The position numbers were made by a program, and so were the translations under genes. Shown one piece after another: positions 1 through 8,106 of a DNA stretch of 25,143 nucleotides; position 1 is the stretch's first letter, and every line of letters starts with the position of its first letter. The DNA comes from a virus, in the IMG/VR virus record IMGVR_UViG_3300023184_003457, positions 1 to 25,143 of that record. One strand, 5' to 3'. Under the pieces are notes generated by a model. It did not search any database. It was given only the letters and a program-made list of their open reading frames with translations, and was not told where the DNA came from.

Positions 1-12
1 TGAGGGTTAATA

Positions 13-2607
13 TTAAAACTTATATCTAACCGATAATGATACCGTTTGACCAAAAGTAATCTCTTGCCACCTATTATCTTCTGTGTCATATTTATGATTA
101 CCATTTAGATCTTGAAAGTATATAAGTTTTTGTGCGATTATATCTTTTATATTTAATTTTAAATCTAACTTGCCTATTGTTTTTGATATTTGAAAATCAA
201 TCACATTCCTTCCGTTTTCCCATACACTAGGTTCTTGTTGGTTACCTACAATATAAATTCTTGGACCAATAACATTATATGATAATGTAAGATTGAAATC
301 TTCTTTTTTATTTGTGTAAAATATACCTGAGTTAATAATGTATGGTGATTGTCCTTGAAGTGGTCTGTCTCCTCCCGATCCAATAAACTGATCCAAATTA
401 ACGGTTGATTTTATCAATGATAAATTACTGTAAAGAGTAATGTGATCCCATATTTTATGATCCTCAACTTTAGATAAAAATCCTAAATTAAATCTAAATT
501 CAAATTCACCACCAAAACTTTGTGCTCTTTGTGTGTTTGAAAAGTATAGTTCGGGAGCTCCTGATGTTCCGGTTCTGTTTATAGTCTCAATAGGATTATT
601 AAAGTTTTTATAAAATCCTGATAAAGTTATAATTTGTCCAACACCAGGATAAAACTCATATCTTAAATCACAATTTGTGATTTTGGTTCTTTTTAGATAT
701 GGATTACCCGATGTGATATTATCTAAAATAAAGTTGTAAAAGTTAAATGGTGCCAATTCTCTAAACTCAGGTCGTGATACCGTTTGACTAACACCACCCC
801 TTATTTTCATTTTATTATTTAAGTTATAGATGACATTAACTGAAGGTAATAAATCAACTACAGTCGTGTCTATTTTCTTGTCAAGGTTACTACCAAACTC
901 AATGTAGTTAAAGTTCTGTGTATAAGATTCGAGTCTTGCTCCCCCAGCAAATCTCCAATCACCAACTTTATAATCAACCATTGTATAGAAAGCATTTAAG
1001 AATGAATTAGCATTATAACTATCATCCACTTTTGTTGACTCATCTATTTTAAATCCACCTTGACCATTACTTAATAGACCCATATTGTCTACTGAAAATA
1101 TTTCATCAGCCGGCAATAAAAGTAAACTACTATTAAAAGTACTTCCGTTTGGTTTATATTGTGAGAACCCTAAATTTCTAGATGAAAAATCTTTTGATCT
1201 ATATTGATTCCATCCACCTATCTTAATTGAGTTCTTTTCTTTGACCGGTATTATTAAATCATATTTAGCACTTATAATCTTCTCATTTGACTTTGACCAA
1301 AACATATTACCAGCGGCAGTTGGTATTGTACCATTTTGTTGTATTACCGCAACATATTGTTCATTAGGGTCATCCTCATATAAAGAATACTTTCTATAAA
1401 CAATTCTTCTTAAATTTGGTATGTCTCTTTTAACATTACTATAACCTAAGTTCCAATTAAACTTATTTTGTTTTATAGTATGTGTACCAATAATTTGGTT
1501 AGTTAAAAAGTTATTTTGGGTATACCAAAAATTTGTTGACTTCTCCCATTGACGTGGATCACTATCTAATTCCCTAACACCATTTCTAATATTAACCTTA
1601 TCTTCTGAATTAACCGAGTATATGTTTTTAAATTTAATTACATTATCACCATTAAATTTATACGTTACATTAAACATACCACTATTCAACACACTTTGGG
1701 TGAATACTGAATCATTTAGTTCCATCTTCTTAACAACTCCATTTACCTGTTCCTCAAACTCTCTTCTTATAACATTATTATAACTTAAATTATTTTGATA
1801 ATTGTAAGTTAAAATATAACTTAAACTTTGTTTCTTTTTTAGTTTAATATTTCGACTTAAGGTATATTGAATTGATGAATTAGGTAATGATAATTTATTT
1901 TTAGTAGACCAAGAATAATCCATTGATTTTGCAAGTTCAGATCTATCTTGTTTAGTTAAACTTGTAAAATATATTGTTGTAGGTATATTAGGTAGATCTC
2001 TTGCTCCAACACCAAAACCTAAAAAATCAGTATTACTACCATCATAAGTTTTAAAGTTTTTGAATGTTGTAATTGTATTATATGACCCACCAATCTGTAT
2101 TGTTTGTAGATTATCACTTTTAGGTTCTGACGTATTAATATCAATTACTCCACCGGCAAACTCACCAGGTAAATCAGGACTTGCCGTTTTAATAACAGTT
2201 AAGTTATCAATCATGTTTGATGGAAATATATCAAATGAAAATGATCTCTTATCAGACTCAGAACTTGGTAGTGGTAAACCATTAAGTAATGCGAAGTTGT
2301 ACCTATCATTAAGTCCTCTTACAACAACGAACTTATTATCTACAACACTTATACCACTAACCCTCTTAAAAATATCAGAGACCTTAGAGTCTGGTGTTCT
2401 CTTAAAGGTCTCTGCGTTTATTCCGTCAACTGATGTAACACTATTTCTTTGTAGTCTTAAAAGTTCTGTTGTTGATTCTTTATTTGTTTTAAAGGTAACC
2501 GTAACCCCCTCAACATTTTTAATAGTATCTTTTTTAAAAGACGCATTAGATGGTTGAGATAATAATTGTATTGGTAATACCAATAAAAGTGTAAGAAATA
2601 ATTTCAT
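13..2607 (-). CDS. TonB-dependent outer-membrane receptor, lacking the usual N-terminal accessory domain
   Basis: A TonB-dependent receptor imports a ligand across the outer membrane using TonB energy. The 864-residue product has a signal peptide (about residues 1-18, ending LLSQ). A possible TonB-box-like stretch VEGVTVT lies near 32-38. The plug domain spans about 45-160, including VVVRGLNDRYN at 94-104, the segment PLPSSES and the GEFAGGVIDI strand near 148-157. A long barrel follows, rich in alternating aromatic and polar strands, and it ends in a terminal Phe (VRYKF), the usual outer-membrane insertion signal. Bacteroidetes members of this plug family usually carry a carboxypeptidase-regulatory-like domain before the plug; here the plug follows the signal peptide almost directly. 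It lies 5 bases after a T9SS cargo gene and is very likely co-transcribed with it. The ligand cannot be told from sequence. The family call is firm; its role in a phage is not known. Confidence 0.93.
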   Translation of the reverse strand: MKLFLTLLLVLPIQLLSQPSNASFKKDTIKNVEGVTVTFKTNKESTTELLRLQRNSVTSVDGINAETFKRTPDSKVSDIFKRVSGISVVDNKFVVVRGLNDRYNFALLNGLPLPSSESDKRSFSFDIFPSNMIDNLTVIKTASPDLPGEFAGGVIDINTSEPKSDNLQTIQIGGSYNTITTFKNFKTYDGSNTDFLGFGVGARDLPNIPTTIYFTSLTKQDRSELAKSMDYSWSTKNKLSLPNSSIQYTLSRNIKLKKKQSLSYILTYNYQNNLSYNNVIRREFEEQVNGVVKKMELNDSVFTQSVLNSGMFNVTYKFNGDNVIKFKNIYSVNSEDKVNIRNGVRELDSDPRQWEKSTNFWYTQNNFLTNQIIGTHTIKQNKFNWNLGYSNVKRDIPNLRRIVYRKYSLYEDDPNEQYVAVIQQNGTIPTAAGNMFWSKSNEKIISAKYDLIIPVKEKNSIKIGGWNQYRSKDFSSRNLGFSQYKPNGSTFNSSLLLLPADEIFSVDNMGLLSNGQGGFKIDESTKVDDSYNANSFLNAFYTMVDYKVGDWRFAGGARLESYTQNFNYIEFGSNLDKKIDTTVVDLLPSVNVIYNLNNKMKIRGGVSQTVSRPEFRELAPFNFYNFILDNITSGNPYLKRTKITNCDLRYEFYPGVGQIITLSGFYKNFNNPIETINRTGTSGAPELYFSNTQRAQSFGGEFEFRFNLGFLSKVEDHKIWDHITLYSNLSLIKSTVNLDQFIGSGGDRPLQGQSPYIINSGIFYTNKKEDFNLTLSYNVIGPRIYIVGNQQEPSVWENGRNVIDFQISKTIGKLDLKLNIKDIIAQKLIYFQDLNGNHKYDTEDNRWQEITFGQTVSLSVRYKF

Positions 2608-2612
2608 TTATA

Positions 2613-4175
2613 TTAGTTTTTAACTACTACTCTTTCTGTATGACCATTAACTTTAATGATATAAACACCATTTTCTAAATTTGATAAGTCAGTATTATTA
2701 TTTAAAACCATTTGACCTAAAGAATTGTATATTGTAAAATCTAAAGTTTGTTTTTCACTTATAATAGTTATAACACCATTTGTTGGATTAGGGTAAACTT
2801 TAAATGAAGTTCTATTAGTTTCACTAACACCATTAAATAAATCACCAAACTTAGGATTTGTAAAATCAGCACCTGTTGCAACAACTGATGTACTATCCAA
2901 TCTACAATCAGGTGCAACTCCACTTGGTACAAATATGTTTACCCAATTGATTTGGTTGATTGTAGTTAATGAATCGTTATTATGATTTGAAAAATATGTT
3001 GATAAAAACCCTGGTGTTGTTGTTAAACAATTTGTTGGGATTTCACAAAGAACATTGTGATCAAAAACTAACGTATCACCTAACACGTTATCTTCAACTG
3101 ATGTACCTTCCAAAGATAATCCTTTTTCCCAACCAACAACAAGGGTATTAAATACAGATTCTGCAGAGTTTCTTCTAATTCTAAAAGCTTTCTCAAACTT
3201 CTCACCAATAGGTAAAGTGACATTACCATCACCTTTAGCACCAACAATAGTGAAGTTAGAGAATACTGCTGCGGTTTGTGGTAAAGATGCACTACCTTGT
3301 GCGTCATTATCCGATTCAAAACAATTTGAGTCACCTGCGGCGTCTGACAAATTTTCATTTCTAATCGCTAACCCAAACTGCAAGTTACCTCTGTATCCAA
3401 AGTCTGTATCAAAGTCATCATCTGTTGATGAGTATGATATTAAATGTTTACAATTTACTGTTCCACCAAACCATTCAAATGAATCATCACCTGAATAACT
3501 TACCTGAATGTAATCAACTTGTGTTCCTGAACCAACTGAACCAAAAGTAATTCCATTAATTTCTTTATTAGGTGCTAATGGAATACCAGCAAATTCAATT
3601 CTTACATATTTTAATGAACCTGAATTATCCATATCATCAGTACCACCATGTTCAGTGTCTGATGAAGGAACAATACCTTCAATGTTAACAACACCACCAG
3701 GTTGGTTATTTAATGCTTTACCTAAAAGAATAACTCCACCCCAATCACCTTCAGAACGATTACCAACAGAATTGTTTGATGTGAAAACAATTGGTAATTG
3801 TTGTGTTCCTTCTGCAATTAATTTACAACCTTTTGTGATTGTTAAAGTTCCTTGTGTTCCGTAGTCACCTCTGATGATTGTACCTGGTTGGATTGTTAGT
3901 GTTGCTCCGTTTTTAACATAAATTTTGTTTTCTAACAAGATAACACCTGACCAAGTTGTGTTTGTTGTGATGTCCGTATTAACGGTTGTTTGTGTTGCCG
4001 GGTAATTTGTATTTTCTGGATCAAAATTAGACCACCCATAAGTCCAATCTGTTTGTGGAGTATAATCCGTTACAGGAAATGCCCCTTTATAATCAGTTAC
4101 AGTCCAAAACTGACTTTGTGCGTTTGTTAAAAAAACAAACATTAACATTACGATACTTGCGTAAATCTTTTTCAT
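2613..4175 (-). CDS. Secreted beta-helix-like protein with T9SS type A C-terminal sorting domain
   Basis: This 520-residue protein has a signal peptide (about 1-20, cleaved near TNAQ/S). Its middle region (about 75-440) is rich in short G/N/T-turned beta strands such as YVKNGATLTIQPGTII (86-101), which suggests a right-handed parallel beta-helix. It also has an acidic stretch (STDDDFDTDFGYRG) that could bind metal. The C-terminus (458-520) is a clear T9SS type A sorting domain: KVYPNPTNG, then FTIYNSLGQMV, then LENGVYIIKV. Such domains direct export and surface attachment or release by the Bacteroidetes type IX system. The gene is first in a two-gene unit with the TonB receptor downstream, so the product may capture or bind the ligand that the receptor imports. 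Bacteroidetes homologues are generally left as sorting-domain proteins without a defined activity. No catalytic motif is recognised. Confidence 0.9.
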   Translation of the reverse strand: MKKIYASIVMLMFVFLTNAQSQFWTVTDYKGAFPVTDYTPQTDWTYGWSNFDPENTNYPATQTTVNTDITTNTTWSGVILLENKIYVKNGATLTIQPGTIIRGDYGTQGTLTITKGCKLIAEGTQQLPIVFTSNNSVGNRSEGDWGGVILLGKALNNQPGGVVNIEGIVPSSDTEHGGTDDMDNSGSLKYVRIEFAGIPLAPNKEINGITFGSVGSGTQVDYIQVSYSGDDSFEWFGGTVNCKHLISYSSTDDDFDTDFGYRGNLQFGLAIRNENLSDAAGDSNCFESDNDAQGSASLPQTAAVFSNFTIVGAKGDGNVTLPIGEKFEKAFRIRRNSAESVFNTLVVGWEKGLSLEGTSVEDNVLGDTLVFDHNVLCEIPTNCLTTTPGFLSTYFSNHNNDSLTTINQINWVNIFVPSGVAPDCRLDSTSVVATGADFTNPKFGDLFNGVSETNRTSFKVYPNPTNGVITIISEKQTLDFTIYNSLGQMVLNNNTDLSNLENGVYIIKVNGHTERVVVKN

Positions 4176-4205
4176 ACTTCTTTTATTTTTATAATTTTAT
4201 TACAA

Positions 4206-4238
4206 CAATAGATAGTATGACTAATAGGTTAAATCAAA
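4206..4238 (-). promoter_or_regulatory. Candidate promoter for the T9SS cargo/TonB receptor unit
   Basis: On the minus strand TTTG (4235-4238) is followed after 20 bases by TATCTATTG (4206-4214). This resembles the Bacteroidetes -33 TTTG / -7 TAnnTTTG arrangement with an imperfect -7 box. It lies between a terminator and the gene start and would give a leader of about 25 bases. Position and spacing support it; the sequence match is only partial. Confidence 0.4.
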
Positions 4239-4290
4239 TCAACTATAACAATTTAGCGCAATCCTAATAGCCTTAACTTTTGGTTAACAT

Positions 4291-4316
4291 AAAAACCCCC
4301 ACATTTCTGTGAGGGT
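4291..4316 (-). terminator. Rho-independent terminator
   Basis: Read on the minus strand, ACCCTCAC pairs with GTGGGGGT across a 6-base loop (stem arms at 4309-4316 and 4295-4302, one G-T pair), followed by a run of T (4291-4295). It ends the transcription unit whose last gene stops at 4342 and insulates the receptor unit downstream. Confidence 0.85.
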
Positions 4317-4341
4317 TCCATATAATTTGTCAAGTTTGTTT

Positions 4342-4626
4342 TTACCATTTGTCAACATCAGTTAGATCTAATTCAATGTCAGCCAATTCACTATAGACCG
4401 TAACAATTTTACCAATTCCATTACTTGAGAATCTATACTCATAATCACCATATTGACCATATATCGCTTTTATGTGTGATTGCCACTCCTCCAATTTTTT
4501 AACCTGATCCTCATCAAGAGTAAAAGTCTTAACTTTTTTTGGTGGGGGAGGTGGCATTTCATGGTCAGTTATTTCACCATTTATTCTCAAATACATTTTT
4601 TTAATGTTTTTACTTAAATCATCCAT
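4342..4626 (-). CDS. Hypothetical phage protein with a polyproline segment
   Basis: This 94-residue, soluble, mixed-charge protein is not recognised. Visible features are a short N-terminal helix, a run of five prolines at about residues 25-29 (EMPPPPPKK), a helical stretch KVKTFTLDEDQVKKLEEWQSHIKAIYG, and a C-terminal part with an aromatic and acidic pattern (DYEYRF, then ELDLTDVDKW). It is the last gene before a strong terminator and follows the upstream gene by 17 bases, so it belongs to the same unit as the genes up to about 6047. There is no signal peptide or membrane segment. The polyproline stretch may be a linker or a protein-binding site. No function is offered. Confidence 0.7.
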   Translation of the reverse strand: MDDLSKNIKKMYLRINGEITDHEMPPPPPKKVKTFTLDEDQVKKLEEWQSHIKAIYGQYGDYEYRFSSNGIGKIVTVYSELADIELDLTDVDKW

Positions 4627-4643
4627 ATTATAATTTTTTAAAA

Positions 4644-5612
4644 TTATGGTAAATCATCACCAATCTCAAGTGGATTTGTAGGTCTTAATCTGCGAACTCT
4701 TTCTTGTAAATTATTTAACATTTCCGACACACTTTGCTCCATTATTTCATTTTCATAACCTATTGGTTCTTCCTCCATTAACATTTCATCCATTGGAACT
4801 GGTTCCACAATAGCATCATTATCTCTATATTTTTTCATGTTTTCCAATTCACTTTCACCAAATAACTTATAATTAAAATTTTTATCTTTAGCTTCAGATT
4901 TCATTTCACCAATCAACTTATGTAATAATTCTACCGGAATACCTGTCTCCATTGAATCTACTCTATCGTCTTTTTGATTGTATATTTGAATTTGATAACC
5001 ATTATGGTAAAACCCAAATTTCACATTATTAATTTTATCAATTAAATATACGAGTACCCCTTCTTTTGAGTGATTGTAGAAATAACTAGGTTCCTGAACT
5101 GAAGCAGTACACCATCTAGTTTGATAACCATATGAAACAGATGCCGCATAAGTTAATGGTTTAATACACATATATTGATCATCCTCGTAAACAACTTTAA
5201 CTTCTTTTTTAGCCATTTTAAATAAATTACGATTTTTAGCTTGGAATACCTCACTTGTAACCATTTCCCAACTATCGTATTTACTAATGTCTTTTTCATT
5301 AGTTAATCCTCTTTCCATAAATCCACAAAAATCAATAAATGAATCAACTTCATCCCAACCATATAAATTAGTAAGTATTTTTTTTGTAATCCAACCATCA
5401 AACGTACTGTCATTTAAAACTTGATCAATCTTTCTTTCCCTATGTGAAGAATCTCTTACCAAGAAATCCTGTTGATTATCAAAGTTTTTTTTGAGTATTT
5501 TAACTAAAAATTGCGTGTACTTTTTAGTCTCACTACTATCTAATTTACCCATTAAATCAACTAAACTAATGTTAATTGAATTGTTTTCTTTTTTAATTTT
5601 TTTTATACCCAT
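4644..5612 (-). CDS. Phage protein with TRWCTA motif, function unknown
   Basis: This 322-residue protein has a basic N-terminus (KKIKKEN) and a predicted helical region to about residue 130. A compact domain at about 138-215 follows, with the motif TRWCTA (165-170), then YFYNHSKEGVLVYLIDK, then NVKFGFYHNGYQIQIYN. Domains with a T-x-W-C-T/I motif followed by a Y/F-rich strand pattern recur in proteins of large phages from my general knowledge, and I know of no established function. The tail (about 262-322) is acidic and low in complexity (EEEPIGYENEIMEQ) and then basic near VRRLRP. Its start overlaps the end of the upstream membrane-protein gene by 20 bases. The strict conservation pattern around W-C suggests a structural or catalytic centre, but that is an inference. 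Confidence 0.75.
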   Translation of the reverse strand: MGIKKIKKENNSINISLVDLMGKLDSSETKKYTQFLVKILKKNFDNQQDFLVRDSSHRERKIDQVLNDSTFDGWITKKILTNLYGWDEVDSFIDFCGFMERGLTNEKDISKYDSWEMVTSEVFQAKNRNLFKMAKKEVKVVYEDDQYMCIKPLTYAASVSYGYQTRWCTASVQEPSYFYNHSKEGVLVYLIDKINNVKFGFYHNGYQIQIYNQKDDRVDSMETGIPVELLHKLIGEMKSEAKDKNFNYKLFGESELENMKKYRDNDAIVEPVPMDEMLMEEEPIGYENEIMEQSVSEMLNNLQERVRRLRPTNPLEIGDDLP

Positions 5613-5802
5613 TTTCTATATTTTTTTCTTCTAATGATGTTCCAAGTATATATAACTCAAAAACTATTGTTATTACAATCTGAAAGAACCCACTTAATAT
5701 CCACCAATTAAGTGGATTGTAATCATTCTCTATCAATAAAATAATTGCATAGATTAAAAGATTCTTTGATAGGAATGAAAATACATTTAATTTTTGTTCC
5801 AT
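5593..5802 (-). CDS. Small membrane protein
   Basis: This 69-residue product has two hydrophobic segments, about residues 14-25 (LLIYAIILLIEN) and 32-53 (NWWILSGFFQIVITIVFELYIL). They are separated by a short polar turn, and the tail is charged (EEKNIENGYKKN). It is probably a two-pass inner-membrane protein. Its start codon overlaps the stop codon of the preceding gene by one base (TAATG) and its end overlaps the next gene by 20 bases, so its translation is probably coupled to both. Small two-pass membrane proteins in phage operons can be holin-like or exclusion factors, but nothing in the sequence decides this. Confidence 0.7.
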   Translation of the reverse strand: MEQKLNVFSFLSKNLLIYAIILLIENDYNPLNWWILSGFFQIVITIVFELYILGTSLEEKNIENGYKKN

Positions 5803-6047
5803 TACAGTTTGTTTGCAATTTTTCTAATTATATCTTCATCCTCATTGGATAGTTGGATCCTACCATTAGCTAATTTTTTAATAGTTTCATTCCACTCCAT
5901 ATCCAATATATTCATATTATCCACTTTCGTCTCTTCCCAAAGATCACCTTGTTTAAGGATCCCAATTAGTTCTTGTAATTCTCGTTTTGAACATTCCTCC
6001 ACATAATCATATGGATCAATATCAATGTATGTACTAAAATCTGGCAT
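5802..6047 (-). CDS. Hypothetical small acidic phage protein
   Basis: This 81-residue acidic, largely helical protein has no signal peptide or membrane segment. It begins MPDFSTYIDIDPYDYVEECS, which resembles the acidic starts of short phage proteins of the type 'D-x-D-x-Y-D-Y-V-E-E', and continues with KRELQELIGILKQG. The C-terminal part (RIQLSNEDEDIIRKIANKL) could be a short helical-bundle element. It is the first gene after the homing endonuclease, with a 31-base gap containing no clear promoter. The function is unknown; coding status is supported by tight packing and by overlap with the next gene. Confidence 0.65.
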   Translation of the reverse strand: MPDFSTYIDIDPYDYVEECSKRELQELIGILKQGDLWEETKVDNMNILDMEWNETIKKLANGRIQLSNEDEDIIRKIANKL

Positions 6048-6078
6048 AATTTATTCTTTTTTCTAATAATAAGTAAAA

Positions 6079-6801
6079 CTATTCATACTTCCAAATAAAT
6101 CCACCCGCACTTTTCGTTCTATTTGATAAATTAGATTTAATATCTCCCTTTATATTATTATTCCTCAACCAATTATAAGCATCGGTCATACAATTATATT
6201 TTTTTAAAAAATTACCACCTAAATCAAATTGTAAAATGCATTTTCCATTTCTTTTTTTTGCTTCCGCTCGTTTTTTTATTAACTCATCACTTTGTTTTAC
6301 ACCCTTTAAAGGACTCACATATCCTTCAGGGATATTTTTAGGTATTCCCTTTCTTAATCTATTTCTTTCCGATAAATCAGGTCTTGGTATGCCTATTTTA
6401 GATAATGCGGTTTTTGGGTTTGGTTTTCCTTTATTATGGGCAGGACGACCTTTGTATTTTTTTGAGATTAACTTTGAGAACTCATTTCGGATCCTTTGGT
6501 ATTGTCTTGAGTTTATTTTGTATCTCAAACCATTTCTATCTTGATTACACATACCCCATAACGCAAATTTCAATTTGTGTTTATCAGGATGTATTTCACA
6601 AAGTAATAAATGAGAGATAAAATGTTCTTTTGCAGTTAATAATACGATGTTTGGGTGTGTTTTCCACTCCACAGTTTTTCCCTCGCCACCCAAACATTTT
6701 GGAATTATGTGGTGTGATTCGTAATATATCTCACAATTCTTTATTCTATTTTCACTCTTCGCCCTCAGAATTATCTGGTTGTATATTTTTTTGTAGTCCA
6801 T
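6079..6801 (-). CDS. Free-standing HNH homing endonuclease with NUMOD3 and NUMOD1 modules
   Basis: This 240-residue protein has an HNH nuclease domain at about 28-66 (ESHHIIPKCLGG, then NIVLLTAKEHFISH), where the two His of SHH and the later N and H form the metal site. It is followed by two NUMOD3-type DNA-binding repeats, near 118-131 (GRPAHNKGKPNPK) and 158-172 (PEGYVSPLKGVKQSD). A NUMOD1-type helix-turn-helix module lies at about 187-238 (ILQFDLGGNFLKKYNC, then the SAGGFIWKY end). This layout is typical of mobile homing endonucleases in phage genomes, which cut a related genome lacking the gene and are copied in during repair. The start overlaps a small basic ORF (6752-6922) by 50 bases. 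The protein looks complete, with all domains intact. Confidence 0.92.
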   Translation of the reverse strand: MDYKKIYNQIILRAKSENRIKNCEIYYESHHIIPKCLGGEGKTVEWKTHPNIVLLTAKEHFISHLLLCEIHPDKHKLKFALWGMCNQDRNGLRYKINSRQYQRIRNEFSKLISKKYKGRPAHNKGKPNPKTALSKIGIPRPDLSERNRLRKGIPKNIPEGYVSPLKGVKQSDELIKKRAEAKKRNGKCILQFDLGGNFLKKYNCMTDAYNWLRNNNIKGDIKSNLSNRTKSAGGFIWKYE

Positions 6802-6922
6802 AATATTTATACATAGCCCTTTTATTTATTTGTTCTTTGTTACGATAGTAATACTGATTAGCCCATTTTTTTTGAGCCTCTTTTTTTTCCTCTTCGGTTT
6901 TGTATTTTTTTGATCGTCCCAT
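6752..6922 (-). CDS. Small basic protein overlapping the homing endonuclease gene
   Basis: Reading the minus strand from an ATG at 6922 gives 56 codons and a TGA at 6752-6754. The product begins MGRSKKYKTEEEKKEAQKKW and continues ANQYYYRNKEQINKRAMYKY. It is very basic, with a GRxKKY start and a W-x-x-x-YYYRNKE pattern. I associate this pattern with short DNA-binding proteins and N-terminal extensions that sit next to homing endonucleases in large phages and viruses. Its last 50 bases overlap the HNH gene in a different frame, so the two are probably coupled in translation. A TATATTTA box lies 7 bases upstream of the ATG. The coding call rests on composition, on the family-like pattern and on the upstream signal. 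Confidence 0.72.
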   Translation of the reverse strand: MGRSKKYKTEEEKKEAQKKWANQYYYRNKEQINKRAMYKYYGLQKNIQPDNSEGEE

Positions 6923-6928
6923 ATATAA

Positions 6929-6960
6929 TAAATATATAACTAATATAAAAAAACTAATAT
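6929..6960 (-). promoter_or_regulatory. Promoter-like box and direct repeats upstream of the homing endonuclease module
   Basis: On the minus strand a TATATTTA box (6929-6936) ends 7 bases before the ATG at 6922. Just upstream are two identical 9-base direct repeats, ATATTAGTT (forward copies AACTAATAT at 6939-6947 and 6952-6960), spaced 13 bases start to start. The box matches TAnnTTTG in all but the last base. The repeats could be an operator, but the stretch is so A+T rich that chance cannot be excluded. Confidence 0.35.
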
Positions 6961-6973
6961 AAATTAAAATTTT

Positions 6974-8092
6974 TTAATGTGAATCGCCGTAATTATTTTT
7001 CTCACTTGCTATCAAATAATCAGGGTTAATGATTTTACCAATTTTGTGTCTACTACCATCTAAAGATTTTACTACTACACCTTCGTGAGGAACTTTGGTT
7101 CCTTTTATGTAATTATTAAACACGTATTTGTCTTGTTCTTCTTTTGACCAAGTCCCTGAGTACAATATTTCAACCTCATCTAACTCTAAACATTGGAAGT
7201 GTGTTGTTTGACTTAAATTATCCTCATAATGTCCATCAACCTCAACATCAAAACCAGCAAAAAGAATATCCGTTAAACCATAATCATAATTCTTTTGGAT
7301 TCCATGTCCGAAGATCTCACCATAGATAATAAAACCAGAACCTATTCCATCAGGTGAATAAATATCTTTAACGTGTCTCCACATTTTTTCTCTTATGTTG
7401 TATTTTACTGCAACGTCTTCCCACACATTTCTATCATAAAATCCTTGTGAATCAGAACCTTTTTCTACATTATGACTACCCACAACATATTCATATCCTA
7501 CCCATTGATTACCAAACCATCCACGAATCTTATCTAAGAATGAAAGTTTTTTCTTTCTTACAATTCCGTAACGAGCATTAGTCCCGTGTAATTTACGAGT
7601 AATACATACCTCATCGTTCTCGTTAAACATTTCAGGTGCGTTCTTCAAGTTAGGAAACTTGTAGTAAACATGGAAGTTAGGGTTTTGGTGGTATTTAAAT
7701 TTTCTACCTCCACTTAACTGAACCATCTTAACTGGTGGTTCGTATTTAAACACTTCAAGTAACTCCATGCAGTCAGAACCATCATATCTATATTTTTCCG
7801 GAACAAACCCTATTGGTATTATTAAACATTCAGAATAAACCTTACGAAGTTTTATAGTTCTTACTCTCTGACCTTTACGAAGATAACTTGTAACACCTAA
7901 TCCATCAGAAAGTTTTTGTGGTATAACCGCATCAGTAGTTGCAACAACAACCATATCACCAACTTGGTATTCGCCTTTCTTGGTGATGGCTTGCCAACCA
8001 CCAACCAATGCAAGTTCAATGTTATCCGCACCTTCTATTGGTATAATCTCACCGATCAAACCAACATAACATACACTATTATTATTTTCCAT
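6974..8092 (-). CDS. RNA ligase, DRB0094 type
   Basis: This 372-residue ATP-dependent RNA ligase joins 3'-OH and 5'-phosphate RNA ends through a covalent lysyl-AMP. The N-terminal part (about 1-120) looks like an OB-fold-type accessory domain (GDMVVVATTDAVIP, then GQRVRTIKLRKVYSECL), as in the Deinococcus DRB0094 family. The nucleotidyltransferase domain holds motif I KLHGTN (167-172, Lys167 the AMP acceptor), motif III FIIYGEIFG (254-262), motif IV HEGVVVKS (336-343) and motif V KIINPDYL (353-360), all intact. Length agrees with the family. It follows the upstream gene by 14 bases. Together with the nearby phosphoesterase (9426-10079) and P-loop kinase (10079-10468), it could complete an RNA end-healing and sealing set. 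T4-type phages use comparable enzymes to repair cleaved tRNA. Confidence 0.93.
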   Translation of the reverse strand: MENNNSVCYVGLIGEIIPIEGADNIELALVGGWQAITKKGEYQVGDMVVVATTDAVIPQKLSDGLGVTSYLRKGQRVRTIKLRKVYSECLIIPIGFVPEKYRYDGSDCMELLEVFKYEPPVKMVQLSGGRKFKYHQNPNFHVYYKFPNLKNAPEMFNENDEVCITRKLHGTNARYGIVRKKKLSFLDKIRGWFGNQWVGYEYVVGSHNVEKGSDSQGFYDRNVWEDVAVKYNIREKMWRHVKDIYSPDGIGSGFIIYGEIFGHGIQKNYDYGLTDILFAGFDVEVDGHYEDNLSQTTHFQCLELDEVEILYSGTWSKEEQDKYVFNNYIKGTKVPHEGVVVKSLDGSRHKIGKIINPDYLIASEKNNYGDSH

Positions 8093-8106
8093 TTTTTATA
8101 AATTTT

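Noticed and set aside
2060-2557. Plus-strand ORF of 165 codons
   Set aside because: It lies antisense within the strongly supported TonB receptor, has hydrophobic low-complexity sequence without family features, and the true coding strand shows clear motifs throughout.
3080-3864. ORFs of 69-93 codons on both strands inside the T9SS cargo gene
   Set aside because: They are shadow frames of a gene with signal peptide and sorting domain, with no motif or start context of their own.
4176-4341. Phage-host junction or attachment site
   Set aside because: The gap holds a terminator and promoter-like element but no visible direct repeat, tRNA end or integrase gene. It remains possible but unsupported.
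6236-6620. Plus-strand ORFs opposite the HNH gene
   Set aside because: Antisense shadows with Phe/Leu-rich sequence; the minus strand carries complete HNH and NUMOD modules.
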